Source of the DNA: Thermodesulfobacteriota bacterium
GTDB taxonomy: Bacteria; Desulfobacterota_D; UBA1144; Nemesobacterales; UBA2774
DNA: 64,000 nt
Direction of reading: 5' to 3'
Assembly: GCA_035325995.1 (NCBI GenBank)
Contig: DAOKYU010000007.1
Coordinates: 62,001-126,000 of the forward strand
Shown here in pieces: positions 25,501 to 33,922 of the stretch. Made by a program: the position numbers and the translations under genes. A model generated the notes under the pieces. It saw only the letters and a program-made list of their open reading frames with translations, was not told the DNA's origin and made no database searches. How positions within the stretch are numbered: position 1 is the first letter of the stretch; each line of letters starts with the position of its first letter.

Positions 25501-27945
25501 TTATTTGTCCGAGTTCTCGGACGCTTTCCTGGCCGGACGCTGCGGCCTTCCGAATTTCCTGTAGTCCTCGGCGAACTCCCGTAGCTTCTTGTCTACGAGG
25601 TAGTTTATTGTCCCCCTCTTGAACTTCCCGCTCTCGCCGCGCTTTCCGGCTTCCTTGCCGGTCAATATCTCGGTCGCCTGCTCTATGGTCTCGACGGGGT
25701 AGATGTGGAACTTCCCGGCCTTTATGGCCTCGACCACGCTCTTTTTGAGCATGAGGTTCTTTACGTTCTGAAAGGGTATGACGACGCCCTGCTCGCCAGT
25801 GAGCCCCTTGGCCCTGCAGACCTCGAAGAACCCTTCTATCTTTTCGTTGACGCCGCCGATGGGCTGTATCTGGCCCTTCTGGTTGACGGAGCCCGTTATC
25901 GCGAGGCTCTGCTTCACCGGCACCCCGGAGAGGCTCGAAAAGAGAACAATGAGCTCGGCTGCCGAGGCGCTGTCGCCGTCTATCATCTCGTACGTCTGCT
26001 CGAAGCCGATGCTCGCCGAAAGGCTGAGGGGCACTTTCTGCGCGTAGTTGGAGCCGATGTAGCCGCTCAGTATGAGGACGCCCTTGTCGTGTATGTTGCC
26101 GCTCATCCGGGCCCGGCGCTCGATGTTGACGAGGCCCTCGGTGCCCATGTACGTTTCGCACGTGATGCGTGAGGGCTTTCCGAACGCGTAGTCGCCCATG
26201 TTGTAGACGGCGAGGCCGTTTATCTGGCCCGTCACCATGCCCTCGGTATCGACCATTATGACGCCCTTGGCTATCGACTCCTGTATCTTCTCCTCGACCA
26301 TGTTGGACCTGTACACTTTTTCCTCTACCGCCTTCTCTACATGCTCGCGGCGTGTGGAGCCCTCGTCTCCTTCGACCCTCGACCAGTAGTCGGCCTCCTT
26401 CAGTATCTTCGTTATCGAGCCGAGCTGCACCGAGAGCTTGTTCTGGTCGCCGGAGAGCCTGGAAGAATATTCGATCACGCGCTCGATGCCGCTCCTGTCG
26501 AACGGTTTGAGCCTGTCCCTGTCGCATATGGTCCTTATGAAGCAGGAGTACTGGGAAATAGTCTCGTCGTTTCTTTCGACCACGGAATCGAAGTCGGCCT
26601 TTACCTTGAACAGCTTCCTGAAATCCTGGTCGTAGGAATAGAGCATCTGGTACATGTAGGAGTTCCCGGCGAGTATGACCTTGACGTCGAGTTTTATGGG
26701 CTCGGGCCTTATGCCGACGGGGCCCGAGAAGCCATACTGCTGGTAGATGTCTTCTATACGGAGCTCCTCGTTTTCTATGGCCTTTTTGAGCGCATCCCAG
26801 ATGAAGGGATACTTGAACATGTCGAGTATTTCGAGGACGATGTAGCCGCCGTTGGCCTTGGCCAGGGAGCCGGCCTGTATCATCGTGAAGTCCGTGAACA
26901 TCGCCCCGAACCTCACTTCCTTTTCGATGGAGCCGAAGAGGTTGTTGTAAGTCGGGTTCGTTTCGAAAATGACAGGGGCGCCTTCGGTGAGGGAGTTGTC
27001 TATGACGACGTTTACCTTATATTCCGTGAACTGCGGCGAAGGCTGCTGCGGACCTCTCACCATGAAGGGCATCCCCGCCTGGGGAACGTTCTTTTCCGGG
27101 AGGAAGATTTCTATATTCTCGAGGATGTTCTTCTGCATCTGGTCGAGGTAGTCTATGACTTTGGGGAAGGACGTGTACTTTTCCCTGAGCGTTTCGATTA
27201 TCTGCCCGACGGAGAAGAGGGCGACCCTTTTTTCGAGCTCCTTTATCTTCTCGCCGGCGTCGTTTTCTACTTTCCTGGCCGTCTTGAGAGACTCGGCGAC
27301 GAGGTTGTCTATTTTCTCTTTTCGCGCCTGTATCTCTTCCTTGGTCGCGTCGTCGAGTGTGGCGTAGCTTTCCTGTGTTACCGGCTTTCCTTCGACGAGG
27401 GGGATGGTGATTATACCCGTCGGGGAGAACTGCACCTGTATCTGGTTTTCGGCCCCTTTCTTCTGGAGCTCCTCGAAGAGGTTGTTCTTTTTCCTCTGGA
27501 ACTCGTTCATTACGTTCTGACGCTGCTCTTCGAACTCCTTGCTCTCGAACGCCCTCGGGATATCCGTTTTCAGGACCTGGAGGAACTCGTCCATGTCCTT
27601 CTTGAAGACCTTCCCCCTGCCGGTCGGGAGGTCTATGGCCCTGGGTTCGTTCGGGTTCTGGAAGTTGTAGACGTAGCACCAGTCCCCCGGGGTGGGTTTT
27701 TCTTTCGCAACCCTGTCGAGGATGGTTTCGATCGTTGTCGATTTCCCTACGCCGGTCGGCCCCGCGAGGTAGATGTTGTACTCGCTGTACTCCATCCCGA
27801 GCCCGAACATTATGGCGTCCACGGCCCTTTTCTGACCGATGAAATCCTCGCAGGGCCTGAGGTCGTCGGTGGATTCCACGTTTAGGGAGCCCAAATCACA
27901 GACACGGTAAACCTGGGAAGCCTTCAGCTCCTGAACCTTTCGCAT
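25501..27945 (-). CDS. Lon-like AAA+ ATP-dependent protease (LonH/YcbZ type, S16 family)
   Basis: An 814-residue protein. The Walker A motif is GPTGVGKST (62-70), within the AAA_32-type N-terminal region. A long charged coiled-coil-like insertion spans roughly residues 130-290. The C-terminus is a Lon S16 domain with catalytic Ser659 (GDSASAAE) and Lys702 (GGVNEKIEGF). Their 43-residue spacing equals that of Ser679/Lys722 in E. coli Lon. The N-terminal LAN domain of classical Lon is absent, so this is the YcbZ/LonH-like group. It probably degrades damaged or regulatory proteins. A GGGGGG site precedes the start. It is convergent with the fusion ORF and only 6 bases away. Confidence 0.9.
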   Translation of the reverse strand: MRKVQELKASQVYRVCDLGSLNVESTDDLRPCEDFIGQKRAVDAIMFGLGMEYSEYNIYLAGPTGVGKSTTIETILDRVAKEKPTPGDWCYVYNFQNPNEPRAIDLPTGRGKVFKKDMDEFLQVLKTDIPRAFESKEFEEQRQNVMNEFQRKKNNLFEELQKKGAENQIQVQFSPTGIITIPLVEGKPVTQESYATLDDATKEEIQARKEKIDNLVAESLKTARKVENDAGEKIKELEKRVALFSVGQIIETLREKYTSFPKVIDYLDQMQKNILENIEIFLPEKNVPQAGMPFMVRGPQQPSPQFTEYKVNVVIDNSLTEGAPVIFETNPTYNNLFGSIEKEVRFGAMFTDFTMIQAGSLAKANGGYIVLEILDMFKYPFIWDALKKAIENEELRIEDIYQQYGFSGPVGIRPEPIKLDVKVILAGNSYMYQMLYSYDQDFRKLFKVKADFDSVVERNDETISQYSCFIRTICDRDRLKPFDRSGIERVIEYSSRLSGDQNKLSVQLGSITKILKEADYWSRVEGDEGSTRREHVEKAVEEKVYRSNMVEEKIQESIAKGVIMVDTEGMVTGQINGLAVYNMGDYAFGKPSRITCETYMGTEGLVNIERRARMSGNIHDKGVLILSGYIGSNYAQKVPLSLSASIGFEQTYEMIDGDSASAAELIVLFSSLSGVPVKQSLAITGSVNQKGQIQPIGGVNEKIEGFFEVCRAKGLTGEQGVVIPFQNVKNLMLKKSVVEAIKAGKFHIYPVETIEQATEILTGKEAGKRGESGKFKRGTINYLVDKKLREFAEDYRKFGRPQRPARKASENSDK

Positions 27946-28121
27946 TTCATCCCCCCTTTTTGAACCTTGTTATTTACGTATTTTACCTCTACGGGTCAAA
28001 ATCAACTATACCCAATCCTTCCGTTCTGAAAAACCCTGTAGAACTATTCCCGGGCCGCCGGGCTACGGGTGTATAAACGAGCCCCCCGGGACGTGTATCT
28101 CGCCGGAAGCATGCGATTGTC

Positions 28122-28150
28122 TTGACTTTTTTCCCCTTACGTGTTGCAAT
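28122..28150 (+). promoter_or_regulatory. Candidate sigma70-type promoter upstream of the WG-repeat gene
   Basis: TTGACT (28122-28127) and TGCAAT (28145-28150) are separated by 17 bases, in the 403-base gap between the lon-like gene and the WG-repeat gene. The -35 box is strong and the -10 box is weak. A transcript from here would have a leader of nearly 200 bases that includes the two palindromes at 28245-28293. Confidence 0.4.
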
Positions 28151-28244
28151 AACTGTGGCTTTTCGGACCGTCGCAGCCTGGATTACGATTCCGAAATGCG
28201 CACGATACGGTCGTTATCGTCCGGAGCCGTAATTAAAAAAATCA

Positions 28245-28293
28245 CGCAGGCCTGCCTGCGCTTATCGGGGGGGACGACAGGCGACTCGCCTGT
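28245..28293. repeat. Pair of perfect palindromes (REP-like) in the WG-repeat gene leader
   Basis: First palindrome: CGCAGGC-CT-GCCTGCG at 28245-28260. Second: ACAGGCGA-C-TCGCCTGT at 28277-28293. Both are perfect and share the CAGGC core, and a GGGGGGACG run precedes the second. Pairs like this resemble REP elements scattered by RAYT-type transposases, but could also be leader RNA hairpins. Apart from these and the promoter candidate, the 27946-28348 gap shows nothing else I can support. Confidence 0.5.
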
Positions 28294-28348
28294 TCCATTA
28301 ATCCAGACAGGACGCCGCTGCCGGCGGGAAGCGGCCTCGTATAAAACC

Positions 28349-29362
28349 ATGACGAATATGAAGAGCTTTACCCTGCTTGCCTCGCTGCTCCTGCTTTTTG
28401 TCTTTCAGTCCTGTGCGTCAAAGAACCCTGACTATAGCGGGGCTTCCGGTGCGGACATCCTCTTTCCCGTCGAGCGGGATTTCGAATGGGGGTTCATAAA
28501 CCGTTCGGGCGATCTCGTGATCCCTTACAAATACGAGGGGGCGGTGGATTTTTCGGAGGGGAGGGCGCTCGTAAAGAAGGACGGCAAGTGGGGCTATATA
28601 AACGAGTTCGACATCATGGTCATAACCCCGCAGTTCGAGGAGGCGCACGAATTTTCGGAAGGCCTCGCGCACGTCAAGATAGACGGCAGGTACGGCTACA
28701 TAGACAGGGTGGGGAAGATAGTCGCCGAGCCCGAGTTCGAGAAGGCCGAGCCTTTTTCGGAGGGGCTTGCCAGCGTGAAGATAAACGGCAGGTGGGGGTA
28801 CATAGACAAGACGGGGCGGATGAAGATAGAGCCGCGTTTCGAGAGGGCGTTCAGCTTTTCGGACGGCCTCGCGCTAATCGTCGAGGACGGAGAGGGCGGT
28901 TTTATAAAGAAGAACGGCGACGTATTCATAGAGCCGAAGTACGACTGGGCCGAGGGTTTCTCCGAAGGGCTCGCGTGCGTCGCGGCGGACGGGCGGTACG
29001 TCTACATAGACAGGTTCGGCGAGGTGAAGCTGAAAACGGACTTCGACGGCGCGAGGCACTTCAAGGAGGGGGCGGCCGCCGTTACGAAAAGGGAGAAGCA
29101 GGGCTTCATCAACAAGAGCGGGCTGATTATCGTCCCCATCGAATACGACCAGGTCGGGGATTTCTCCGAGGGGTACGCCAGCATGAGGGTGGGGCCGAAG
29201 TGGGGGTTCGTCAACAAGCGGGGCGAGGTTGTCGTGGAGCCCCGGTTCCACACGGCCGTAAGCTTTTCGGGCGGGCTCGCCATAGTCGAGCTCGGGAACG
29301 GCAAGTGGGCATACATCAACAGGAAGGGCGAGTTCGTCTGGAGGTCGGACGAGGTTAAATAA
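28349..29362 (+). CDS. WG-repeat lipoprotein
   Basis: A ~337-residue exported protein. A lipoprotein signal ends at FQSC, so it is membrane-anchored. The rest is a run of WG repeats with a 34-residue period (FSEGLAxVKxDGRWGYIDxxGxxxxEPxFExA): one half repeat, then about eight full copies. WG repeats are thought to form a beta-propeller-like or solenoid surface; the function is unknown. The start could be ATG 28349 or 28358; neither has a strong ribosome site. The leader holds two perfect palindromes. Confidence 0.85.
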   Translation: MTNMKSFTLLASLLLLFVFQSCASKNPDYSGASGADILFPVERDFEWGFINRSGDLVIPYKYEGAVDFSEGRALVKKDGKWGYINEFDIMVITPQFEEAHEFSEGLAHVKIDGRYGYIDRVGKIVAEPEFEKAEPFSEGLASVKINGRWGYIDKTGRMKIEPRFERAFSFSDGLALIVEDGEGGFIKKNGDVFIEPKYDWAEGFSEGLACVAADGRYVYIDRFGEVKLKTDFDGARHFKEGAAAVTKREKQGFINKSGLIIVPIEYDQVGDFSEGYASMRVGPKWGFVNKRGEVVVEPRFHTAVSFSGGLAIVELGNGKWAYINRKGEFVWRSDEVK

Positions 29363-29371
29363 AGCCCTCCG

Positions 29372-30316
29372 CTAGCCCGTTTCCATGCCGCGGGCTTCTT
29401 CTTCCTTCATTTCCACTTCTTTTACGGTCTTCCGGGCAGGCGGTTTTATGAGCCATGCGGTCGATCCCAGAATGAGCGTTATCCCGAGGAGCGTTATCAG
29501 CTCTATCGCGTATCTGAATACGAGGATGTCGTATCCCGCCGAGAAGCCGACCTTTATAAACCCCGCCGCCGAAACGCCCGGGGCTTCGCCTATTGCGAAC
29601 GCCTTCGTCATAGCGAGCTGGCCCACGGTGCCGAATACCCCCACGCCGGCGAGCATCAGCAGGTTCTTTGTCTCCGACATGAACGAGAGATCGAAATCCT
29701 TTCCGAGGGCGAATATGAGAACGAGGCACGTGAGCGACGCCGTGCCGGCGAAGTGCGTCACTATGACGCGCGGGTCGAGCCCGCGAAGCTTCCTGAGGAT
29801 TATCATCACGACGGCCCCGGCGAGCGCGCCGTAAAGCGCGGCGAGGCCCGCGATGCTCCCGTTGCCTATGTGCGTGTGCTCGACGAGAACGACGCCGATC
29901 ATGCCCATGACGATGGAGACCCATATTCTCTTCCCCGCCGCCTCGCCGAGAAGATAGCCCGCGAGGAGCGCAACCCATATCGGCTTGGTCTCGGTTATCA
30001 CGGCGACGTCCGAGATGGGGAGACGCGTAAGCGCGTAGAATGTCGCCACCATGGCCGAGCAGCCGACGAAGCTCCTTAGCCAGAGAAGCGGCCTGTTGAG
30101 CACTATGGGGGTAATGCCGGCGCGCAGCGTGAGGATTAGGGCGAAGACGAACGAAAGGAACATCCGGAGGAACGCCAGTATGAGCCAGTCGCATTCCTTC
30201 CCGAGGGCGTGGATGAGCGCGGCCATTGTCGCGAAGTCGAAGCCCCCCAGGACCATCCAGAGTATGGCCTTGTTGTCGGGCGAGCCGAGGAAGCGGGTGA
30301 ATCTGGTCGAGTTCAT
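29372..30316 (-). CDS. EamA-family (DMT superfamily) transporter
   Basis: A 314-residue inner-membrane protein with the hydrophobic pattern of 10 helices in two EamA halves. The first half ends around VIGVVLVEH and the second around LGSTAWLIKPPA. TRLPISDVAVITETKPIWVALLAGYLLGE is the typical helix 3-4 block. A charged tail (EVEMKEEEARGME) ends the protein. DMT transporters export metabolites or amino acids; the substrate is unknown. It is convergent with the WG-repeat gene. Confidence 0.85.
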   Translation of the reverse strand: MNSTRFTRFLGSPDNKAILWMVLGGFDFATMAALIHALGKECDWLILAFLRMFLSFVFALILTLRAGITPIVLNRPLLWLRSFVGCSAMVATFYALTRLPISDVAVITETKPIWVALLAGYLLGEAAGKRIWVSIVMGMIGVVLVEHTHIGNGSIAGLAALYGALAGAVVMIILRKLRGLDPRVIVTHFAGTASLTCLVLIFALGKDFDLSFMSETKNLLMLAGVGVFGTVGQLAMTKAFAIGEAPGVSAAGFIKVGFSAGYDILVFRYAIELITLLGITLILGSTAWLIKPPARKTVKEVEMKEEEARGMETG

Positions 30317-30475
30317 ATTTTAAAGACTGTTTCTCCGTCCCGGTTCCCTGCTCTTTCAGCGCCCCGGCTCGGTGAGCACGCGTGATGGTAGGGGGTCACA
30401 AGGGGATTTCCCAATATTGTACCAGATGTATTTACGGATAATGGAGAGTGGGAATGCGTACCGGAAAGCCCGGGG

Positions 30476-31288
30476 CTATCCGGCGCTTTTCAGGAGCCCG
30501 TCGTGTTTTTTCAGGAACTCGAGCGCGATTTCGTTGAATTCATCCGGCTTTTCGATGGGCGGCGCGTGTCCGCAGTCTTTTAGAATAACGAGGGCCGAGC
30601 CTTTTATTTTCTCGCGGAGCTCCCTCGCGTATTTGGGCGGGATCAGGATATCTTCCTCGCCGCTTATGATGAGCGTCGGGGCCTTTATGCCCGACACCCA
30701 GTCCCTGAGATCGTGCGCCGCGCTTGCACGGGAGAGGTTTACGAGAGTCCTCACCGGGTTGTTTATGATGTTGGTCTCCCTCATGGCGAGGAGTTTTTCG
30801 AGGTTCTTTTCGGTGAACGATTCGGAAAAGAGCCAGGGGAGGGCGACGTCGTACCTGAGCCCGCTTCCGCCCGCCTCGGCCGCCTTTATCCACGACTCTA
30901 TAGTCAGGCGGAGGAGCGGCTTTACGTGTGAGGATGTGTCGGTGAGGACGAGCGCGCCGAGCTTATCGGGATATAAGAGCGCGAAGTGCTGCGCGATCAT
31001 TCCCCCGTTGGAGAGCCCGGCGACGTGAGCCCTGTCGATTCCGAGGGCGTCCATGAGCCCTGACAGGTCCTCGGCGTGCATCTTCTGTGAATAGGGCCCG
31101 TCGGGCTTGTCGGACGCCCCCTGCCCCCTGCAGTCGTATCTAAGCACGGTATAGCGTTTGCCGAACGGGGCCACCTGAAAGAGCCATCCGTTAAGATCCA
31201 TCGTGAGCCCGTTTATGAAAACGACGACGGGCCCCGAACCCGAGAGCTCGTAGTTGAGGCTTATCGAATCTACTTTTATTCTCGGCAT
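30476..31288 (-). CDS. Alpha/beta hydrolase (3-oxoadipate enol-lactonase-like)
   Basis: A 270-residue alpha/beta hydrolase. The nucleophile elbow is GLSNGG with Ser93, the acid is Asp in GEEDILIPP, and the His is in CGHAPPIEKPDEF. The order RYDCRGQGASDKPDGPYS, then ALGIDRAHVAGLSNGG, is typical of the enol-lactonase/haloperoxidase-like group. No catabolic partners are nearby, so the substrate is open. The HAD phosphatase gene ends... upstream on the same strand with only 7 bases between, so the two form a likely operon. Confidence 0.85.
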   Translation of the reverse strand: MPRIKVDSISLNYELSGSGPVVVFINGLTMDLNGWLFQVAPFGKRYTVLRYDCRGQGASDKPDGPYSQKMHAEDLSGLMDALGIDRAHVAGLSNGGMIAQHFALLYPDKLGALVLTDTSSHVKPLLRLTIESWIKAAEAGGSGLRYDVALPWLFSESFTEKNLEKLLAMRETNIINNPVRTLVNLSRASAAHDLRDWVSGIKAPTLIISGEEDILIPPKYARELREKIKGSALVILKDCGHAPPIEKPDEFNEIALEFLKKHDGLLKSAG

Positions 31289-31295
31289 TTCGGAG

Positions 31296-32108
31296 TCATG
31301 CCCCGGGGGCGTCTTTGTAGAGGTCCCTGAGGTCGTTTATCACGTAGTCGGGTTTTATATCCGAGCCGGCGATATCCTCTCTTTTCGTCGAGCCCGTGAG
31401 CGTGAGTATCGTTATTATACCGGCCCTCTTGCCGCCGGTGATGTCTGTGTCCAGCCTGTCGCCGATTATGACGAGCCTTTTTTTATCCCTGTGGAGGTGC
31501 TCGGCTAGGGCGACCTCGAACATTATGGATTCGGGCTTTCCGACCGTTACGGCCGTTTTGCCCGACGCGACCTCTATGCAGGCGAGTATGGCCCCCGTGG
31601 CAGGTATGAGGCCTTCGGGGCTCGGGTAGAACGGGTCCCTGTTGGTCGCGTAGAAGCTGGCGCCGTTTCTTACGGCTATGGTGGCGGTCTTCATCTCGCC
31701 GTAGTGGAAATCTGGATGCCCGCCGACTATAACGAAGTCGGCATGATAGGCCTCTTCCCCCTCGACCACGGAAAGCCCCGTGAGGGCTATCTCTTCCTTG
31801 AGCGAGCCGCTGCCGACTACGTATGCCTTCATGCCGCCGACGTCGCCGTGTACGGATTTTATGTGATGGGCGAGCGCCATGCCGGACGTTATGACGTCTT
31901 CCGGCACCGTCTCGACGCCGAGCTCCCGGAGCCTTTCGGAATATCCGTGTGCGGTTCGCTTCGGGTCGTTAGTGATGAATATGACGGATTTGCCGTCGTC
32001 CCGGAGTCTTTTAATGGTTTCCCCGGCGCCGGGAGTGGGGCGGCCGCCTATGTAAACGACACCGTCGAGGTCGAGTAGGAGGCAGTCGAAAAGGTCGGCG
32101 AGTTTCAT
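31296..32108 (-). CDS. HAD-IIA family phosphatase (NagD/phosphoglycolate-phosphatase-like)
   Basis: A 270-residue HAD hydrolase of subfamily IIA. Motif I is LLDLDGVVY with Asp13 and Asp15, motif II is FITNDPKRT, the Lys is in VGKPESIMF and motif III is IGDRLDTDITGG. The C2-type cap in the middle (ADFVIVGGHPDFHYGEM) is typical of NagD, AraL and phosphoglycolate/pNPP phosphatases. It probably clears small sugar or glycolytic phosphates. It sits 7 bases upstream of the alpha/beta hydrolase gene on the same strand. Confidence 0.9.
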   Translation of the reverse strand: MKLADLFDCLLLDLDGVVYIGGRPTPGAGETIKRLRDDGKSVIFITNDPKRTAHGYSERLRELGVETVPEDVITSGMALAHHIKSVHGDVGGMKAYVVGSGSLKEEIALTGLSVVEGEEAYHADFVIVGGHPDFHYGEMKTATIAVRNGASFYATNRDPFYPSPEGLIPATGAILACIEVASGKTAVTVGKPESIMFEVALAEHLHRDKKRLVIIGDRLDTDITGGKRAGIITILTLTGSTKREDIAGSDIKPDYVINDLRDLYKDAPGA

Positions 32109-32174
32109 CTGTCTTAAGGTGTTCCAGGTGTACCGACGGCGTTATCGGCGGCGAGCACGGGATGAGCCGATCGG

Positions 32175-32498
32175 TCATCCCCATATGTGTTTCTTGAGCT
32201 CTTCCTGCTTGTCGTCGTCGGACTCTTTTTTGAAGAGCGATATAACCTTGTTGTAGTCGTCCTGGGCTATTTCGACCCCCATGATATTGAGCACGTCGAC
32301 GGCGGCCTGCCTGTAGCCTTCGTAGAATTCCTCGACCTGCCCCGCGGCGCGCACTGTCTGTACGTCCAGGTGAAGGGCTATGGCCGCGAATTCCATGGGA
32401 ACGCTCTTGTCGATTTCGAGCTCGTAGCCTTCGAGCTGTCCCTGAAGAAGGTAGCTTTTCCAGGCTTCTATTATTTTGTCTATCTCTTCTTTTTTCAT
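32175..32498 (-). CDS. Conserved small protein of unknown function
   Basis: A 107-residue soluble, charged protein that I do not recognise. The sequence is mostly helical, with MEFAAIALHLDVQTVRAAGQVEEFYEGYRQAAVDVL in the middle and a Lys/Asp/Glu-rich tail (KKESDDDKQEELKKHIWG). The start is set at the ATG at 32498 (MKKEEIDK); the frame is open for 17 more codons upstream but that extension looks non-coding. It lies between the mannose-type EIIA gene and the HAD gene on the same strand, so it may be the tail of the PTS operon. Confidence 0.6.
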   Translation of the reverse strand: MKKEEIDKIIEAWKSYLLQGQLEGYELEIDKSVPMEFAAIALHLDVQTVRAAGQVEEFYEGYRQAAVDVLNIMGVEIAQDDYNKVISLFKKESDDDKQEELKKHIWG

Positions 32499-32606
32499 CG
32501 AAAATTCCGGTTTGTAAGTTATTGGTAACCTTGATAAATTATATATCACGGAGAAGTTTTTTCAAATCCTGACGGCGGAACGGCCCCCGGGAGGGAGCCG
32601 GGCGGG

Positions 32607-33020
32607 TTACTGATTTCTGTTCTTCAGGAGCTTGCTTGCGACGATGATGTTGTCCCTTCCGGCCGCTTCGGCGATCTTGACGGCCTCCATGAGCGTGACT
32701 TTGTCCGAGAGCGTCGCGAGCTTGAGCAGCATCGGGAGGTTGACGCCCGAAATAACCTCGATGTTGTTTTCGTCGAGGAAAGTCAGGCTGATGTTGGACG
32801 GCGTGCCCCCAAACATATCCGTCACGAGGAGGATTCCGTCGTTGCCCTTGACCTTCTTGATCGCGGTTTTTATTTCCTGTTTGAAGCTCTCGAATTCCCT
32901 GTCGGGATCGAGACAGACCCCTTCCATCTTCACCGAGGGGTTCGACGAGAGTACGAAGTTCACGGCGGATATCAATTCCTTGGCGAGCTCTCCATGAGTT
33001 ACCACTACTATACCGACCAT
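32607..33020 (-). CDS. Mannose-family PTS EIIA-domain protein
   Basis: A 137-residue protein of the EIIA(Man) family. The phosphorylation site is His9 (VVVTHGELAKE), and GILLVTDMFGGTPSNI is the second signature block. No EIIB/C/D partners are present, which points to a regulatory rather than a transport role, as in other deltaproteobacteria-like nitrogen-PTS operons. The start is the ATG at 33020 with AAGGAG upstream; an open extension further upstream overlaps rapZ. It lies 11 bases after rapZ. Confidence 0.88.
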   Translation of the reverse strand: MVGIVVVTHGELAKELISAVNFVLSSNPSVKMEGVCLDPDREFESFKQEIKTAIKKVKGNDGILLVTDMFGGTPSNISLTFLDENNIEVISGVNLPMLLKLATLSDKVTLMEAVKIAEAAGRDNIIVASKLLKNRNQ

Positions 33021-33031
33021 AACGGCTCTCC

Positions 33032-33883
33032 TTAGTTCTTTGTGATGTCCCTGTGCCTCGTGACCGGCGACAGGCGCTCGAAATATCGAGACAGCTCGTT
33101 TGCGAGTACGACCGACCTGTGCTTCCCTCCCGTGCATCCGAGAGCGATCGTGAGATATGCCTTGCCTTCCTTCTCGTATCTCGGTATGAGGAATTCGAGG
33201 AAGTCGGTCAGCTTCTTCATGTATTCTTTCGTATCTTCCTTGCCGAGTACGAAATCCCTTATCTTTTCGTCGAGCCCCGTCAGATCCTTAAGCTCGTCTA
33301 TAAAGAACGGGTTAGGCAGGAACCTGACGTCGAAGATCATATCCGCATCATAAGGATATCCGTGTTTATATCCGAACGACAGGATGTTTATCTGGAGCTT
33401 GTTGGTGTCGGACCTCTCGTACCTGCCCTTTATGACCTCTTTAAGCTGGTGAACGTTGAAATCTGATGTGTCGATGGTGAAGTCGGACAGGGACTTCAGG
33501 TCCTTCAGCATTTTTCTTTCCCTGGTTATGCCCTCGGCGATACTGCCGTTCACGGAAAGGGGGTGCCGTCTCCTGGTCTCTTTGTATCTTTTCTGGAGGA
33601 CGTTGTCCGAGGAATCGAGGAAGATGAGATCGAGCGGATACCCCTTATCCCTTAGCTCTTTTATTTCCTCCGGCGCCCGGTTGAAGAATACTCCTTCCCT
33701 CGCATCGACGGCGAGGGCGACCTTGTTTATATCCCCTTTGGAGCTCTCGCAGAGCTCGATGAACTTTGGCAGAAGGGCGAGCGGAAGATTATCGAGGCAG
33801 TAATATCCGAGATCCTCCAGAACGTTCATGGCCGTACTCTTGCCGGAGCCTGAAAGGCCGCTTATTATCACGAGACTCGTCAT
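33032..33883 (-). CDS. rapZ: RapZ/YvcJ RNase adapter and nucleotide-binding protein
   Basis: A 283-residue RapZ of normal length. Walker A is GLSGSGKST (9-17), and LGYYCLDNLP and IFLDSSDNVLQKRYKETRRRHPL follow. The C-terminal domain ends IALGCTGGKHRSVVLANEL. In E. coli RapZ binds GlcN6P and guides RNase E to the small RNA GlmZ; YvcJ-type proteins are GTPases of wider role. It lies between hprK (39 bases) and the EIIA(Man) gene in the rpoN operon, its classic location. Confidence 0.95.
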   Translation of the reverse strand: MTSLVIISGLSGSGKSTAMNVLEDLGYYCLDNLPLALLPKFIELCESSKGDINKVALAVDAREGVFFNRAPEEIKELRDKGYPLDLIFLDSSDNVLQKRYKETRRRHPLSVNGSIAEGITRERKMLKDLKSLSDFTIDTSDFNVHQLKEVIKGRYERSDTNKLQINILSFGYKHGYPYDADMIFDVRFLPNPFFIDELKDLTGLDEKIRDFVLGKEDTKEYMKKLTDFLEFLIPRYEKEGKAYLTIALGCTGGKHRSVVLANELSRYFERLSPVTRHRDITKN

Positions 33884-33922
33884 CCGAAATACCTTATGGT
33901 CAGTAAAAAAGACAGCCGCGCG

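Noticed and set aside
26341..27885. A 514-codon plus-strand frame opposite the lon-like gene
   Set aside because: It is the complement of a gene with clear AAA+ and S16 motifs. Its composition is typical of antisense frames in GC-rich DNA.
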